Below are positions 16,831-25,500 of a stretch of 64,000 bases of DNA, piece after piece. The DNA comes from Exilispira sp964581895 (GTDB lineage Bacteria > Spirochaetota > JAAYUW01): contig CAZOPR010000001.1 of assembly GCA_964581895.1 (NCBI GenBank), positions 434,001 to 498,000 of the forward strand, written 5' to 3'. Position 1 is the stretch's first letter. Each line of letters opens with the position of its first letter. The position numbers and the translations under genes were made by a program. A model generated the notes under the pieces. The model made no database searches and had not been told where the DNA came from. It saw nothing but the letters and a program-made list of their open reading frames with translations.

Positions 16831-17381
16831 TGCACGAAGAAATTATTATGGCTGGTTTTGGTGGACAGGGTGTAATGCTTTTAGGTAAATTCATTTCTGA
16901 AGCAGCAATGGAAGAAGGAAAAGAAGTTTCATGGCTTCCATCTTATGGTCCTGAAATGAGGGGTGGAACTGCAAACTGCCATGTCATAGTTTCTGATGAA
17001 CCTATTGCTTCTCCTATTATTACCGAAAGTTCAATTTTAATTGCAATGAATAGACCTTCTTTAGAAAAGTTTGAAAAAACTCTAAAAAAAGATGGAATTT
17101 TATTCATAAATTCTTCAATTATCGATATTGAACCTTCAAGAAAAGATATAAAGGTCTATAAAATTCCATTAAATGACATTGCCAATAGACTTGGTTCTCA
17201 AAAAATAATCAATATGATTATGGCTGGGGCATTGATTGCTGTTACAAAAATTGTTTCCTTAGAAACCATGAAAAAGGTTTTCGAAGAAAATCTTACTGGC
17301 TCAAAGGCAAAATTCATAGATCTTAATATTAAGTCTATGGATGAAGGCATTAACTATATTAAAAGTGAGTATAAAATCTAA
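16830..17381 (+). CDS. vorC: 2-oxoacid:ferredoxin oxidoreductase, gamma subunit
   Basis: A 183-residue protein beginning with the typical MAGFGGQGVMLLGKFISEAA and SYGPEMRGGTANCHVIVS, the gamma-domain signature of pyruvate/2-oxoacid ferredoxin oxidoreductases. It completes the delta-alpha-beta-gamma set. AGGAGG lies inside the end of vorA and the genes share one base. A clear terminator follows at 17444-17480, closing the operon. Confidence 0.92.
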   Translation: MHEEIIMAGFGGQGVMLLGKFISEAAMEEGKEVSWLPSYGPEMRGGTANCHVIVSDEPIASPIITESSILIAMNRPSLEKFEKTLKKDGILFINSSIIDIEPSRKDIKVYKIPLNDIANRLGSQKIINMIMAGALIAVTKIVSLETMKKVFEENLTGSKAKFIDLNIKSMDEGINYIKSEYKI

Positions 17382-17443
17382 TTTATTTTACTAATTTATA
17401 CCTTAACAAAGATTTTGGCTAATTAAATTATTTTTAATTAATG

Positions 17444-17480
17444 AAAAGGGCAATTTATCTTTAATAAGTTGCCCTTTTTT
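17444..17480 (+). terminator. Rho-independent terminator of the vor operon
   Basis: The inverted repeat AAAAGGGCAA (17444-17453) and TTGCCCTTTT (17469-17478) encloses a 15-base loop and is followed by a T-run. It lies 62 bases beyond the vorC stop. Confidence 0.92.
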
Positions 17481-17485
17481 TATTT

Positions 17486-17506
17486 ATTGCGTAGCAAATT
17501 TTGAAA
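17486..17506. repeat. Second copy of a dispersed 21-bp intergenic element
   Basis: This 21-base segment is identical to 13705-13725. It includes the small palindrome TTGC-GTA-GCAA flanked by A-rich and T-rich arms, so it can form a hairpin. It lies just after the vor terminator. The rest of the 434-base gene-free stretch 17382-17815 holds the terminator, AT-rich DNA, and the promoter and operator candidate near its end. Confidence 0.85.
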
Positions 17507-17745
17507 CTTTACATATATCTTTTAAAAAAAGTCCATGTGTTACAACCTTTGAAAATTTAATTTATCTTAAATTTTATTGTATCTTTCTTTTTAATTTATC
17601 TTAACTTTTCATTTTAGCTTTTTATTTTATTTTACTTTAGCATATATTTTTGTAATCCGTTTTGATTTGAAAAAATTAGAAAAAAAATATTATCAAAAAC
17701 TTAAAAATTTTTCGAAAAAAAATTTTAAAAAAAATGCTTAAAAAC

Positions 17746-17773
17746 TTGATTTAAAGAAAAAATGCATTATATT
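17746..17773 (+). promoter_or_regulatory. Sigma70-type promoter for the epimerase gene
   Basis: TTGATT (17746-17751) and TATATT (17768-17773) are separated by 16 bases. The predicted start near 17780 lies directly before the palindrome at 17785-17800 and about 35 bases before the ATG at 17816. Confidence 0.55.
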
Positions 17774-17784
17774 TTTTATAGAAA

Positions 17785-17800
17785 GTGAGTGAGCACTTAC
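17785..17800. promoter_or_regulatory. Palindromic operator candidate (TetR-like)
   Basis: GTGAGTGAGCACTTAC reads as two half-sites GTRAGTGM on opposite strands, with six of eight positions matching in the dyad. The form resembles operators bound by TetR-family regulators. It covers about +5 to +20 of the predicted transcript of the epimerase gene, where a bound repressor would block initiation. No regulator gene of that family is in the window. Confidence 0.45.
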
Positions 17801-17815
17801 ATATAGGGGGAAATT

Positions 17816-18871
17816 ATGATATTAGTTACTGGAGGAGCTGGTTTTTTGGGGACTGTTTTAACTAAAAAACTTGTTGAAAATGGAGAGAAAGTCAGAGTTT
17901 TAGCATTGAAAAATGAAGATACTTCTTCCATAGAAAATTTTCCTGTTGAAATTGTTAGAGGTGATATTAGAAATGAAAAGGATCTAGATGTCGCTTTTGA
18001 AAATGTCGATAAGGTATTTCATCTTGCAAGTATGATTGCTATAACTTCAAAAAATCCAGAAATTTTATATGATATAAATGTAAATGGCGCTGTTAATGTA
18101 GCAAAAAAGGCTTTAGAAAAAAATGTTAGGTCAATGGTTTATGTTTCTTCTATTCACTCTCTTGCTGATATCACTCATGGGATAACTATAGATGAGACAA
18201 TACCTGTTTCTCCAGTAAATGCCATCGGGATATATGGTAAAACTAAGGCAATAGCTACACTTAAGATCTTAAATTATGTAAAAACTGGTCTTCATTGCAA
18301 AATTGTCTGCCCTTCAGGTATTATCGGTCCTTTTGATTATAGACCTTCAAGAATGGGAAGGCTGATACTTGATTTTATGAGAAGAAAAGTATGGTATACT
18401 CTTGATGGAGGATACAATTTTGTAGATGTCAGAGATGTTGCAGAAGGCTGTATTTTAGCCATGGAAAAAGGTCGTGATGGCGAAATATATCTATTATCAG
18501 GCGAGTATTTAAGTTTTAAAAGACTTTTTAGTTATCTATCTGAAAAACTTAATATTAAAAAGTCTTTATTATATTTACCTCCAAAATTATTAAGTTTTTT
18601 GGCATATCTTTATGAAAAAGCTTCAAAAAAAAGTGGGAAAGAGCCTCTTATAACTTATGAATCCTTGCAAATAATTGGTAGTAATTCGATAATTAATACT
18701 AAAAAAGCAGAAACAGAACTTGGATACAATCATAGAGAGATTGAAGAAGCTTTAAATGATACTGTTGAGTGGTTTAAGTTATATTTTGCAGATGAATTTG
18801 CTAATAATAAAAAGAATAGAATAAAAATCTCAACAGCGACAATTTCTAAGATAAAGACAAAAGGTTCATAA
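17816..18871 (+). CDS. NAD-dependent epimerase/dehydratase (extended SDR, 3-beta-HSD-like)
   Basis: A 351-residue extended short-chain dehydrogenase with TGGAGFLG (residues 5-12) for NAD(P), GDIR, the VSSIHSL segment and an active-site YGKTKA (Y-x-x-x-K). It resembles dihydroflavonol reductase/3-beta-HSD-type proteins of unknown substrate. The C-terminal 30 residues are Lys-rich. It has its own promoter and a palindromic operator candidate, so it is likely regulated apart from the vor operon. The next gene, a radical SAM protein, starts 42 bases after the stop. I cannot assign the substrate. Confidence 0.8.
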   Translation: MILVTGGAGFLGTVLTKKLVENGEKVRVLALKNEDTSSIENFPVEIVRGDIRNEKDLDVAFENVDKVFHLASMIAITSKNPEILYDINVNGAVNVAKKALEKNVRSMVYVSSIHSLADITHGITIDETIPVSPVNAIGIYGKTKAIATLKILNYVKTGLHCKIVCPSGIIGPFDYRPSRMGRLILDFMRRKVWYTLDGGYNFVDVRDVAEGCILAMEKGRDGEIYLLSGEYLSFKRLFSYLSEKLNIKKSLLYLPPKLLSFLAYLYEKASKKSGKEPLITYESLQIIGSNSIINTKKAETELGYNHREIEEALNDTVEWFKLYFADEFANNKKNRIKISTATISKIKTKGS

Positions 18872-18902
18872 ACAAAATATTGGTTTTTTCTAATATTTTG
18901 TT
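18871..18902. terminator. Perfect 11-bp AT-only hairpin at the stop codon
   Basis: AACAAAATATT (18871-18881) and AATATTTTGTT (18892-18902) are exact inverse complements around a ten-base loop. The left arm uses the last base of the stop codon. Only a weak T-run follows, and the next ATG is 12 bases away, so it may act as a weak terminator or as a structure controlling the next gene. Confidence 0.5.
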
Positions 18903-18913
18903 ATTTTCTATTC

Positions 18914-20440
18914 ATGGTTTCAAATCTTTTAGTGTTAAAGGAAAATAGATATTCTTTTTCCCCCATAATAAATATTGCTGATTTTTTTTCTTCTAAAATT
19001 GAGATTATTTACTTAAAAGATCTTTTATTAAAAGAAAATCAAAGATATGAGGAAAATTTAATTTTCTCAAGTTTTGAAAATCAACTTAAAAATTTTCAAA
19101 TTTCAAATGATTTAAATTTATTTTTTTTCTCAGTCCATAGTTGGTATAGAAAGTTCTTTTTAATTCTATTAAAATACTTAAAAGAAAAATTTAGTGATAG
19201 TTTATTTATTGCAGGTGGACCAGATGTTATAGCAGAGCCAAAATTGTATGCAAATTATTTTGATTTTGTCTGTAATTCAGAGGGGGAATCTTTTTTAATA
19301 GATCTTTTTTCTTCCCTTTCTATCTTTGATTCACCTATTGAAAAAGAAAAAGAAAATATTAAGGTTGAAATTTTACCTGATAAGATTTCAAATTGTATAT
19401 CAAGGTTTTCATCAATCCAAATAATTAAAAATTCCTCTAAAATTAAAATTTTAAGAGGTCCTTCTTCAAGCCTAATAGTTTGTGAAAAATCAGATATAAA
19501 TGATAAAAAAAGATTTTTAAAAAATTATTATATAAAGTATTCAGATAAGCTTTTTTTAGATTTTAAAAATGAAGCAGATTCTATTATTTCAAAGATAGAT
19601 AAAATAGAAAACAGGGATAATATTTTCAACTTCTTTCCTTCCTTTCCTTTGGTTTCATCATTTTTTCATCCTATTGAAATAATTAGAGGTTGTCCACAGG
19701 CTTGTAAATATTGTCAGACTTCCCATATTTTTGGGAGAAAACCAAGGAAAAAAGATCTTGATATTGTTAAACTATTTTTAAGATATCAGATTAAAAACAA
19801 AAAGAATCATATTAGATTTATAAGTCCAGATTTTGCACTTTACTTTGGAAATAATGAAAACTTAGACTTTATAAAGCAATGGGAAAATCTTATCAACTTT
19901 ATTAAAGATGAGGGAGAAAAAAATAATTTACAAACATTTATATACCTTGGCTCTTTTCCATCAGAACTTTCACTTAGATATATAAAATATGAATATCTTG
20001 ACCTTATTAGCAAATATAGTGCTACAAAAAAGATTACAATAGGTATTCAAACAGCCTCTAAAAGACTTCAGAAAATTATTGGAAGAAATGACCCGTTAGA
20101 TTCGATTGAAGATATATTGAAATACTGTCAAAAAATAGGTCTTGAACCAATAATAGATATAATCTTTGGACTTCCTTATGAAACTTATGAAGATAGAGAT
20201 ATAACATTTAGTTTTTTAGAAAAAAATTGTAGTAAACAGATAACTGCTAACCTTCATTACTTTTTACCTATTGCTGGAACTGATTTTGCAGAAAAATTAC
20301 CAACCAAATTGTCATTAAAAGAAATTATAAGAGCTAAAAAGCTTATAAGTAAAGGTGTCGCCCTTGGTAACTTCTTTAAACAGATGAATGAATTTCAACA
20401 AAGGATAGAAGTTCCAACTCAATATTTGCAAAATCTGTAA
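18914..20440 (+). CDS. B12-binding-domain/radical SAM protein (MJ_1487-like)
   Basis: A 508-residue protein. The first 150 residues resemble a B12-binding Rossmann domain (LFIAGGPDVIAEPKLYANYFDFVCNSEGE). The radical SAM core follows, with cysteines 260, 264 and 267 in RGCPQACKYCQT. Further core motifs are FISPDFALYFG, TIGIQTASKRLQKIIGR and the C-terminal GLPYETYEDRD. This arrangement recalls the uncharacterised B12/radical SAM family found in archaea and some anaerobes (MJ_1487 type). No B12 DxHxxG motif is evident in the first domain, so the domain may be vestigial. The substrate is unknown. lepA begins 22 bases downstream. Confidence 0.75.
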   Translation: MVSNLLVLKENRYSFSPIINIADFFSSKIEIIYLKDLLLKENQRYEENLIFSSFENQLKNFQISNDLNLFFFSVHSWYRKFFLILLKYLKEKFSDSLFIAGGPDVIAEPKLYANYFDFVCNSEGESFLIDLFSSLSIFDSPIEKEKENIKVEILPDKISNCISRFSSIQIIKNSSKIKILRGPSSSLIVCEKSDINDKKRFLKNYYIKYSDKLFLDFKNEADSIISKIDKIENRDNIFNFFPSFPLVSSFFHPIEIIRGCPQACKYCQTSHIFGRKPRKKDLDIVKLFLRYQIKNKKNHIRFISPDFALYFGNNENLDFIKQWENLINFIKDEGEKNNLQTFIYLGSFPSELSLRYIKYEYLDLISKYSATKKITIGIQTASKRLQKIIGRNDPLDSIEDILKYCQKIGLEPIIDIIFGLPYETYEDRDITFSFLEKNCSKQITANLHYFLPIAGTDFAEKLPTKLSLKEIIRAKKLISKGVALGNFFKQMNEFQQRIEVPTQYLQNL

Positions 20441-20462
20441 ATTATGCATAAATTCTTTGAGT

Positions 20463-22268
20463 ATGAAAAATATTAGAAATTTCAGTATTATTGCACATAT
20501 CGATCATGGAAAGTCAACTTTGGCAGATAGATTAATAGAGGAAACAGGACTTTTACCTAAAGAAGAAAAGGAAAAACATCAACAGATTCTTGATAATCTT
20601 GAGATTGAAAGAGAAAGAGGGATAACAATAAAATCCCAATCAGTTAGATTGGAATACCTTTTAAATGGTCAAAAATATATCCTAAATTTAATAGATACCC
20701 CAGGGCATGTTGATTTTTCTTATGAAGTATCAAGAGCACTTGCAGCATGTGAAGGAGCACTTCTTGTTGTAGATGCGACTCAGGGAGTGGAAGCTCAGAC
20801 TTTAACAAACTTTCATCTTGCATTTGATTCAAATCTTGAGATCATTCCAGTAATTAACAAAATAGATTTGCAAAATGCAGAAGTTGAAAAAGTTTCTAAA
20901 GAATTACAGGAAGAACTTGGTTTTATAAAGGATGATATAATTGCAGTCTCAGCTAAAAAAGGGATAAATATAGATTTATTATGTAAAAAAATAGTAGAAA
21001 AAATACCTGCTCCGATAGGTGAGGTAAATGCTTCACTAAAGGCTTTAATCTTTGATGCAATATACAACAACTATAAAGGTGTAATCGTTCATATAAGGAT
21101 TTTTGAAGGATCTATAAAACCTCAAGATGAAATCTTATTTTTAGGAAATCAAAAATCATTTATTGTAGATGAGGTTGGTTACTTAAAATTAAAATACACA
21201 CCATGTGAATCTTTGTATGCAGGAGAAGTCGGATATTTTACGGCAACTATAAAGGAAATTTCAGATGCAAGAATTGGTGACACAGTAACTTTAAAGACTA
21301 ATCCATGTGATAAAGCATTGCCTGGATATAAAGATGTCAAACAATATGTTTTTTCTTCTATCTATCCCCTTGATACGACACAGTTTGAAAATCTTGCTGT
21401 AGCTCTTGAAAAATTGAAACTTACAGATCCTGCATTAAAATACGAAAAAGATAATTCTCAAGCACTTGGCTTTGGCTTTAGATGTGGGTTTTTAGGAATG
21501 CTTCACCTTGAAGTTGTTCAGGAAAGATTATTAACAGAATTTGGAATGGAAGTTATTTTGACTTCACCATCTGTAAAATACAGATTCAAGCTAACTGGTA
21601 AAGATGAACTTCTCGAAATAAATAAGCCAGCAGATTTTCCAGATTTAACGCTTATAGAAAAATCTTATGAACCTTATATAATTGCAGAAATAATAACTCC
21701 AGAAGAATTTGTGGGTAACTGCATAAAACTATGTGAAGATAGCAGAGGAAATCAAATAGGAATGGATTATCTTGGAGCAAAAAGAGTGATGTTAAAATAT
21801 GAAATGCCTATGGCAGAAATTCTTTTTGACTTTTACAATAAATTAAAATCAATTTCTAAAGGATACGCAAGTTTGGATTATGAGTTTGAAGAATATAAAG
21901 AAACAAAACTTGCAAAGCTTGAAATACTTGTAGCAAAAGAAAAGGTAGATGCATTTTCAATGATTGTTTATGAACCTAAAGCTGCTTCTATCGGAAGAAG
22001 TATAGTTGAAAAATTAAAAGATATAATACCAAGGCAGCAATTTGCTGTTGCCTTACAAGCAGCAATAGGAGCAAAAGTTGTGGCAAGAGAAACAATATCT
22101 CCATATAGAAAAGATGTTCTTGCTAAATGTTACGGTGGAGATATAACAAGAAAGAGAAAGCTTCTTGAAAAACAAAAAGAAGGTAAAAAGCGAATGAAAA
22201 GATTTGGTGAAGTTGAGATTCCACAGGATGCTTTTATTAAAGTATTGAAAGCGGAAGAGGTCGAGTAG
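20463..22268 (+). CDS. lepA: Elongation factor 4 (LepA)
   Basis: A 601-residue translational GTPase. G1 is AHIDHGKST near the N-terminus, then RGITIKSQ (G2), DTPGH (G3), NKID (G4) and SAKKG (G5). Domains II, III and V follow, and the LepA-specific C-terminal domain carries PRQQFAVALQAAIG, AKVVARETI and CYGGDITRKRKLLEKQKEGKKRMK. It back-translocates or remodels stalled ribosomes. I use the ATG at 20463, which gives the usual MxxIRNFSIIAH start. A TTG two codons earlier is possible. Neither has a good ribosome site, so translation may be coupled to the gene 22 bases upstream. Confidence 0.97.
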   Translation: MKNIRNFSIIAHIDHGKSTLADRLIEETGLLPKEEKEKHQQILDNLEIERERGITIKSQSVRLEYLLNGQKYILNLIDTPGHVDFSYEVSRALAACEGALLVVDATQGVEAQTLTNFHLAFDSNLEIIPVINKIDLQNAEVEKVSKELQEELGFIKDDIIAVSAKKGINIDLLCKKIVEKIPAPIGEVNASLKALIFDAIYNNYKGVIVHIRIFEGSIKPQDEILFLGNQKSFIVDEVGYLKLKYTPCESLYAGEVGYFTATIKEISDARIGDTVTLKTNPCDKALPGYKDVKQYVFSSIYPLDTTQFENLAVALEKLKLTDPALKYEKDNSQALGFGFRCGFLGMLHLEVVQERLLTEFGMEVILTSPSVKYRFKLTGKDELLEINKPADFPDLTLIEKSYEPYIIAEIITPEEFVGNCIKLCEDSRGNQIGMDYLGAKRVMLKYEMPMAEILFDFYNKLKSISKGYASLDYEFEEYKETKLAKLEILVAKEKVDAFSMIVYEPKAASIGRSIVEKLKDIIPRQQFAVALQAAIGAKVVARETISPYRKDVLAKCYGGDITRKRKLLEKQKEGKKRMKRFGEVEIPQDAFIKVLKAEEVE

Positions 22269-22282
22269 TATCTTAATTATGT

Positions 22283-22311
22283 TTGACTTTTTATTCTTTA
22301 TTTGTTATATC
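22283..22311 (+). promoter_or_regulatory. Sigma70-type promoter for pgk-tpiA-secG
   Basis: TTGACT (22283-22288) is separated by 17 bases from TATATC (22306-22311). Initiation near 22318 would leave a leader of about 50 bases with TGGAGGA before the pgk start. Confidence 0.6.
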
Positions 22312-22366
22312 TATTTATGTAGTAGTAAGTTTTATAAAGTGGCAAACCATTATTTTTGGAGGATTT

Positions 22367-23578
22367 ATGATTCTTAAACCAGAACTTTTTATAGAAAATG
22401 CTGGTGCAATAAGTGAAAAAAAAGTTTTGCTTAGAGTGGATTACAATGTCCCGACAGATGAAAGCGGTCAGATTGTTACAGATGATTCAAGAATTAAGAT
22501 GAGTATCCCAACCATAAAATACTTACTATCAAAAAACTGTAAAATCATAATAATTTCCCATAAAGGAAGACCAAAAGGGAAAAGAACAGATAAAGAAACT
22601 TTATCTATTGTTAAACCTATTTTAGAAAATTTGTTGAATTCATTGAATATTCAATTTAATACTATCCAGTTTGTAGATGACTGTATTGGAGATAAGGTTA
22701 AAAATACCATTGAAAAAATGCAACCTAAAGATATTTTGATTTGTGAGAACCTTAGATTTTATAAAGAAGAAGAAGAAAATAATCTGGAATTTGCTAAAAA
22801 ACTTGCTGAAAATGCAGATATTTTTGTATCTGATGCTTTTGGTGCAGTGCATAGAGCACACGCTTCTGTAGAAGCTATTGCAAAATTTTTGCCTCACTAC
22901 TATGGTTTTCTTATTAGAGATGAAGTTCAGAACTTAAATTATGTTTTACATAAACAAAACCCACCGCTTGTCGCTATAGTTGGAGGTTCAAAGGTTTCAT
23001 CAAAAATAGATGTTCTTTTGCAGCTAATCAAAAAGGCAGATATTATTCTTATTGGTGGTGCAATGGCATATACATTTTTGCGTGCAAACGGGCTTGAGGT
23101 TGGTAAATCTCTTGTCGAAACAGAATATGTCCAGACAGCATATAATATAATGAGTGAAGCAGCAAAGGCAAAAGTTCAATTTGTCCTTCCAGTTGATCAT
23201 ATTATGGCATATGAACCAAAAGAAAATGCAAAAAAATTTAAGTCAAAAGGACCAGATATTGATATAGATAAAATGGGTGTTGACATTGGTCCAAAGACTA
23301 TAAAAATATTTAAAGAGCATATCAGTAAAGGTAAAACAATTTTTTGGAATGGACCTTTAGGAATATTTGAAATCCCTCAATTCGCTAAAGGTACCATAAA
23401 GATTGCACAAATCATAGGAAAAACAAAAAGTTTTAAGGTTGTTGGTGGTGGAGATTCTGTTGCAGCTATTTCTATGGCTAAATTAGAATCAAAATTTAAT
23501 CATCTTTCTTCTGGTGGTGGTGCTTCTTTAGAATATGTCGAGGGGAAAAAATTGCCTGGTCTTGCAATTTTTGAATAA
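22367..23578 (+). CDS. pgk: Phosphoglycerate kinase
   Basis: A 403-residue protein of normal length. The N-terminal substrate motif KKVLLRVDYNVP and the arginine segment SHKGRPKGK bind 3-phosphoglycerate. The C-terminal half has GGSKVSSKI, WNGPLGIFE and the nucleotide loop VGGGDSVAAI with LSSGGGASLEY. The ATG at 22367 follows TGGAGGA; the frame is open upstream to 22283 but those residues are not PGK-like. It heads the familiar pgk-tpiA-secG order. It transfers phosphate between 1,3-bisphosphoglycerate and ADP in glycolysis. Confidence 0.97.
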   Translation: MILKPELFIENAGAISEKKVLLRVDYNVPTDESGQIVTDDSRIKMSIPTIKYLLSKNCKIIIISHKGRPKGKRTDKETLSIVKPILENLLNSLNIQFNTIQFVDDCIGDKVKNTIEKMQPKDILICENLRFYKEEEENNLEFAKKLAENADIFVSDAFGAVHRAHASVEAIAKFLPHYYGFLIRDEVQNLNYVLHKQNPPLVAIVGGSKVSSKIDVLLQLIKKADIILIGGAMAYTFLRANGLEVGKSLVETEYVQTAYNIMSEAAKAKVQFVLPVDHIMAYEPKENAKKFKSKGPDIDIDKMGVDIGPKTIKIFKEHISKGKTIFWNGPLGIFEIPQFAKGTIKIAQIIGKTKSFKVVGGGDSVAAISMAKLESKFNHLSSGGGASLEYVEGKKLPGLAIFE

Positions 23579-23640
23579 TAAAAATATTTAAGTAATAAAA
23601 ATGTTTGAGTAATAAATATACTTAAATAATAAAATTGGAG
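23576..23640. repeat. 17-bp tandem repeat beginning at the pgk stop codon
   Basis: Units TAATAAAAATATTTAAG (23576), TAATAAAAATGTTTGAG (23593) and TAATAAATATACTTAAA (23610) and a partial fourth (TAATAAAATTGGAG, 23627) run head to tail. The first three bases of the first unit are the pgk stop codon. The last unit contributes the ribosome site of tpiA. Confidence 0.88.
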
Positions 23641-23648
23641 AAATATTA

Positions 23649-24419
23649 ATGAAAGCATTGATTGCTGGAAATTGGAAAATGAATCTTACTTTATCTTCTG
23701 TTAGAGAACTTGCTTCAAAACTTGTAGATCAGGACAAAGAGCCAAAAGATGATATCGCAATATTTCCACCTTTCGTATATATCCCAATAGTATCTGAAAT
23801 CGTTAAAGATTCCCCGATTAAAATAGGAGCACAAAATTGTTATTATAAAGAAAAAGGTGCCTTTACTGGAGAAGTTTCCATATCAATGCTATCAGATTTT
23901 AATATTAAATATGTTATTCTTGGGCATTCTGAAAGACGAACATATTTTAATGAAACAGATGAATTGGTCTACTTAAAAACAAAAGCCGCAATTGAAAAAG
24001 AAATAATTCCTATTATCTGTGTTGGTGAAACTTTAGAAGAAAGAGAGAATTCAAAACATATTGAAAAAGTTACCTCACAGATTGAATATATTTTTAGTAG
24101 GGTTTCTTTTGAAGATAAAATAGACGATGCAAGTAAAATTGTTATAGCATATGAACCTATATGGGCAATCGGTACAGGAAAAAATGCTACTCCAAAAGAT
24201 GCTTATGAAATGCATAAGATTATCAGGAAAACCATAGAAAAATATATTGGTCCGAATTTTGCAAATTCTATAAGAATACTATATGGTGGATCTGTCAATG
24301 TTGAAAATATTGATGATTTGATGAATGTTTCCCAGGTTGATGGAGTTCTTGTTGGGGGAGCTTCATTAAATTTTGATTCTTTCAAAAGGATTATTGAATA
24401 TAAATCTTCTCAATGTTAA
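23649..24419 (+). CDS. tpiA: Triosephosphate isomerase
   Basis: A 256-residue TIM barrel with AGNWKMN at the N-terminus (Asn and Lys of the active site), GAQNCYYKEKGAFTGE, the catalytic His in GHSERR, the catalytic Glu in AYEPIWAIGTGKNATP and the phosphate site ILYGGSVN plus VGGASL. It interconverts dihydroxyacetone phosphate and glyceraldehyde 3-phosphate. TTGGAG precedes the start. It sits between pgk and secG in the commonly conserved order. Confidence 0.98.
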   Translation: MKALIAGNWKMNLTLSSVRELASKLVDQDKEPKDDIAIFPPFVYIPIVSEIVKDSPIKIGAQNCYYKEKGAFTGEVSISMLSDFNIKYVILGHSERRTYFNETDELVYLKTKAAIEKEIIPIICVGETLEERENSKHIEKVTSQIEYIFSRVSFEDKIDDASKIVIAYEPIWAIGTGKNATPKDAYEMHKIIRKTIEKYIGPNFANSIRILYGGSVNVENIDDLMNVSQVDGVLVGGASLNFDSFKRIIEYKSSQC

Positions 24420-24446
24420 TTTTTGAATAATTTAGGAGGAAATCGA

Positions 24447-24812
24447 ATGATTACTTTTTTAACAGTCCTTTTTTTTATTTTTTCTGCATTATTAATCTTT
24501 GTTGTTGTCTATCAATATAGAATAAAAAACACATTAAAAGGTAGGCAAAGCCCTGAAAAAGAAAAATTATTAAACTGGCTTGTAACCGGGATTGGTGTTA
24601 TTTTCTTTGTTGTTGTTTTTCTTTTAGCTTTTACTTATAATAGGATGGCTATTGAAGAAAAATCTGCCATTGAAAACGTATCAAAATCTATTGAAACACA
24701 AACAGCACCGGCTACAACACAACCTGCAACTTCTACAGAACAAACAAATCCTACTAACCAACAGAATCCTTCAACAAATAATACTGAATCACCTAATAAT
24801 TCCAATCAATAA
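24447..24812 (+). CDS. secG: Preprotein translocase subunit SecG with long Thr/Gln/Asn-rich tail
   Basis: A 121-residue protein with two membrane segments (about residues 3-20 and 46-68) joined by a short polar loop with KGRQSPEKEKLLN, the two-helix layout of SecG. It follows tpiA, the classic secG position. AGGAGG precedes the ATG at 24447. The C-terminal 45 residues are a low-complexity tail of T, Q, N, P and A, longer than most SecG tails. SecG aids SecYE-mediated export. The family residues are too few for certainty, so position carries much of the weight. Confidence 0.75.
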   Translation: MITFLTVLFFIFSALLIFVVVYQYRIKNTLKGRQSPEKEKLLNWLVTGIGVIFFVVVFLLAFTYNRMAIEEKSAIENVSKSIETQTAPATTQPATSTEQTNPTNQQNPSTNNTESPNNSNQ

Positions 24813-24814
24813 TC

Positions 24815-24843
24815 TTGAAAATTTTGCCATAAGGAAGTATAAT
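24815..24843 (+). promoter_or_regulatory. Well-formed sigma70 promoter for cheW
   Basis: TTGAAA (24815-24820), a 17-base spacer and a perfect TATAAT (24838-24843) lie in the 60-base gap between secG and cheW. Initiation near 24850 would give a short leader containing AAGAAGGA. This is the best promoter match I found in the window. Confidence 0.75.
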
Positions 24844-24872
24844 CTTGTTAGGCTTCCGAAGAAGGAATAAAA

Positions 24873-25469
24873 ATGGCAGAAATATATGTAAATAGCTTAA
24901 ATCAGATTATTGGAAAAGAAGATCAAAAAGAAAAAGACAAAAAGTTAAACTCAGCTATTCAGATTATCAGGTTTTTTATTGATGATTTCGAATTTGCTCT
25001 TGATATAATGGATGTAAAAGAGATCAAAGAAAATGAAACCATAAGGCATCTTCCAAATTCTCTTCCTTTTGTTAAGGGACTTTTGAATCTAAGAGGGGAT
25101 ATAATTCCAGTTCTTGACTTAAAAAAAAGATTAGAATTAGAGAATCTAACATTAGATGAGCTTGCTAATCTTGCAAAAGAGCATGATTTTGAAAAAGCTA
25201 AAGATCAAAGGGAAGATAAAAATTATAATAAAAAACAAGAGGCAGATGAAGAGCAAAATACAAATCCAAGTATAATAATCTGTAGAGTTGGTTCAGATAA
25301 CTTTGGCATAGTTGTAGATAGAATCGTTAGAGTCCAATATCTTTCTGTTGATGAATATGAACCTACTCCAACTCTTTTTGAAAATATTGGGAAAAATTTT
25401 ATCAAAGGATTTGCTAAATTAGATAAAAAAGTGATAGTTATACTTTCTTTAGAAAATCTATTCTTCTAA
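24873..25469 (+). CDS. cheW: CheW-like chemotaxis coupling protein
   Basis: A 198-residue CheW-domain protein. The first beta barrel runs IQIIRFFIDDFEFALDIMDVKEI, then RHLPNSLPFVKGLLNLRGDIIPVLDLKKRL, the signature of CheW. The second half holds IIICRVGSDNFGIVVDRIVRV and ends KKVIVILSLENLF. Between them, residues about 88-130 form a charged insertion (Lys, Glu, Asp), making the protein some 40 residues longer than usual. CheW links receptors to the CheA kinase. No other chemotaxis gene is nearby and a separate promoter precedes it, so it is a stand-alone gene here. Confidence 0.9.
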   Translation: MAEIYVNSLNQIIGKEDQKEKDKKLNSAIQIIRFFIDDFEFALDIMDVKEIKENETIRHLPNSLPFVKGLLNLRGDIIPVLDLKKRLELENLTLDELANLAKEHDFEKAKDQREDKNYNKKQEADEEQNTNPSIIICRVGSDNFGIVVDRIVRVQYLSVDEYEPTPTLFENIGKNFIKGFAKLDKKVIVILSLENLFF

Positions 25470-25500
25470 TCTTATCAAAAATTTTTCTCTGGAGTTACAA

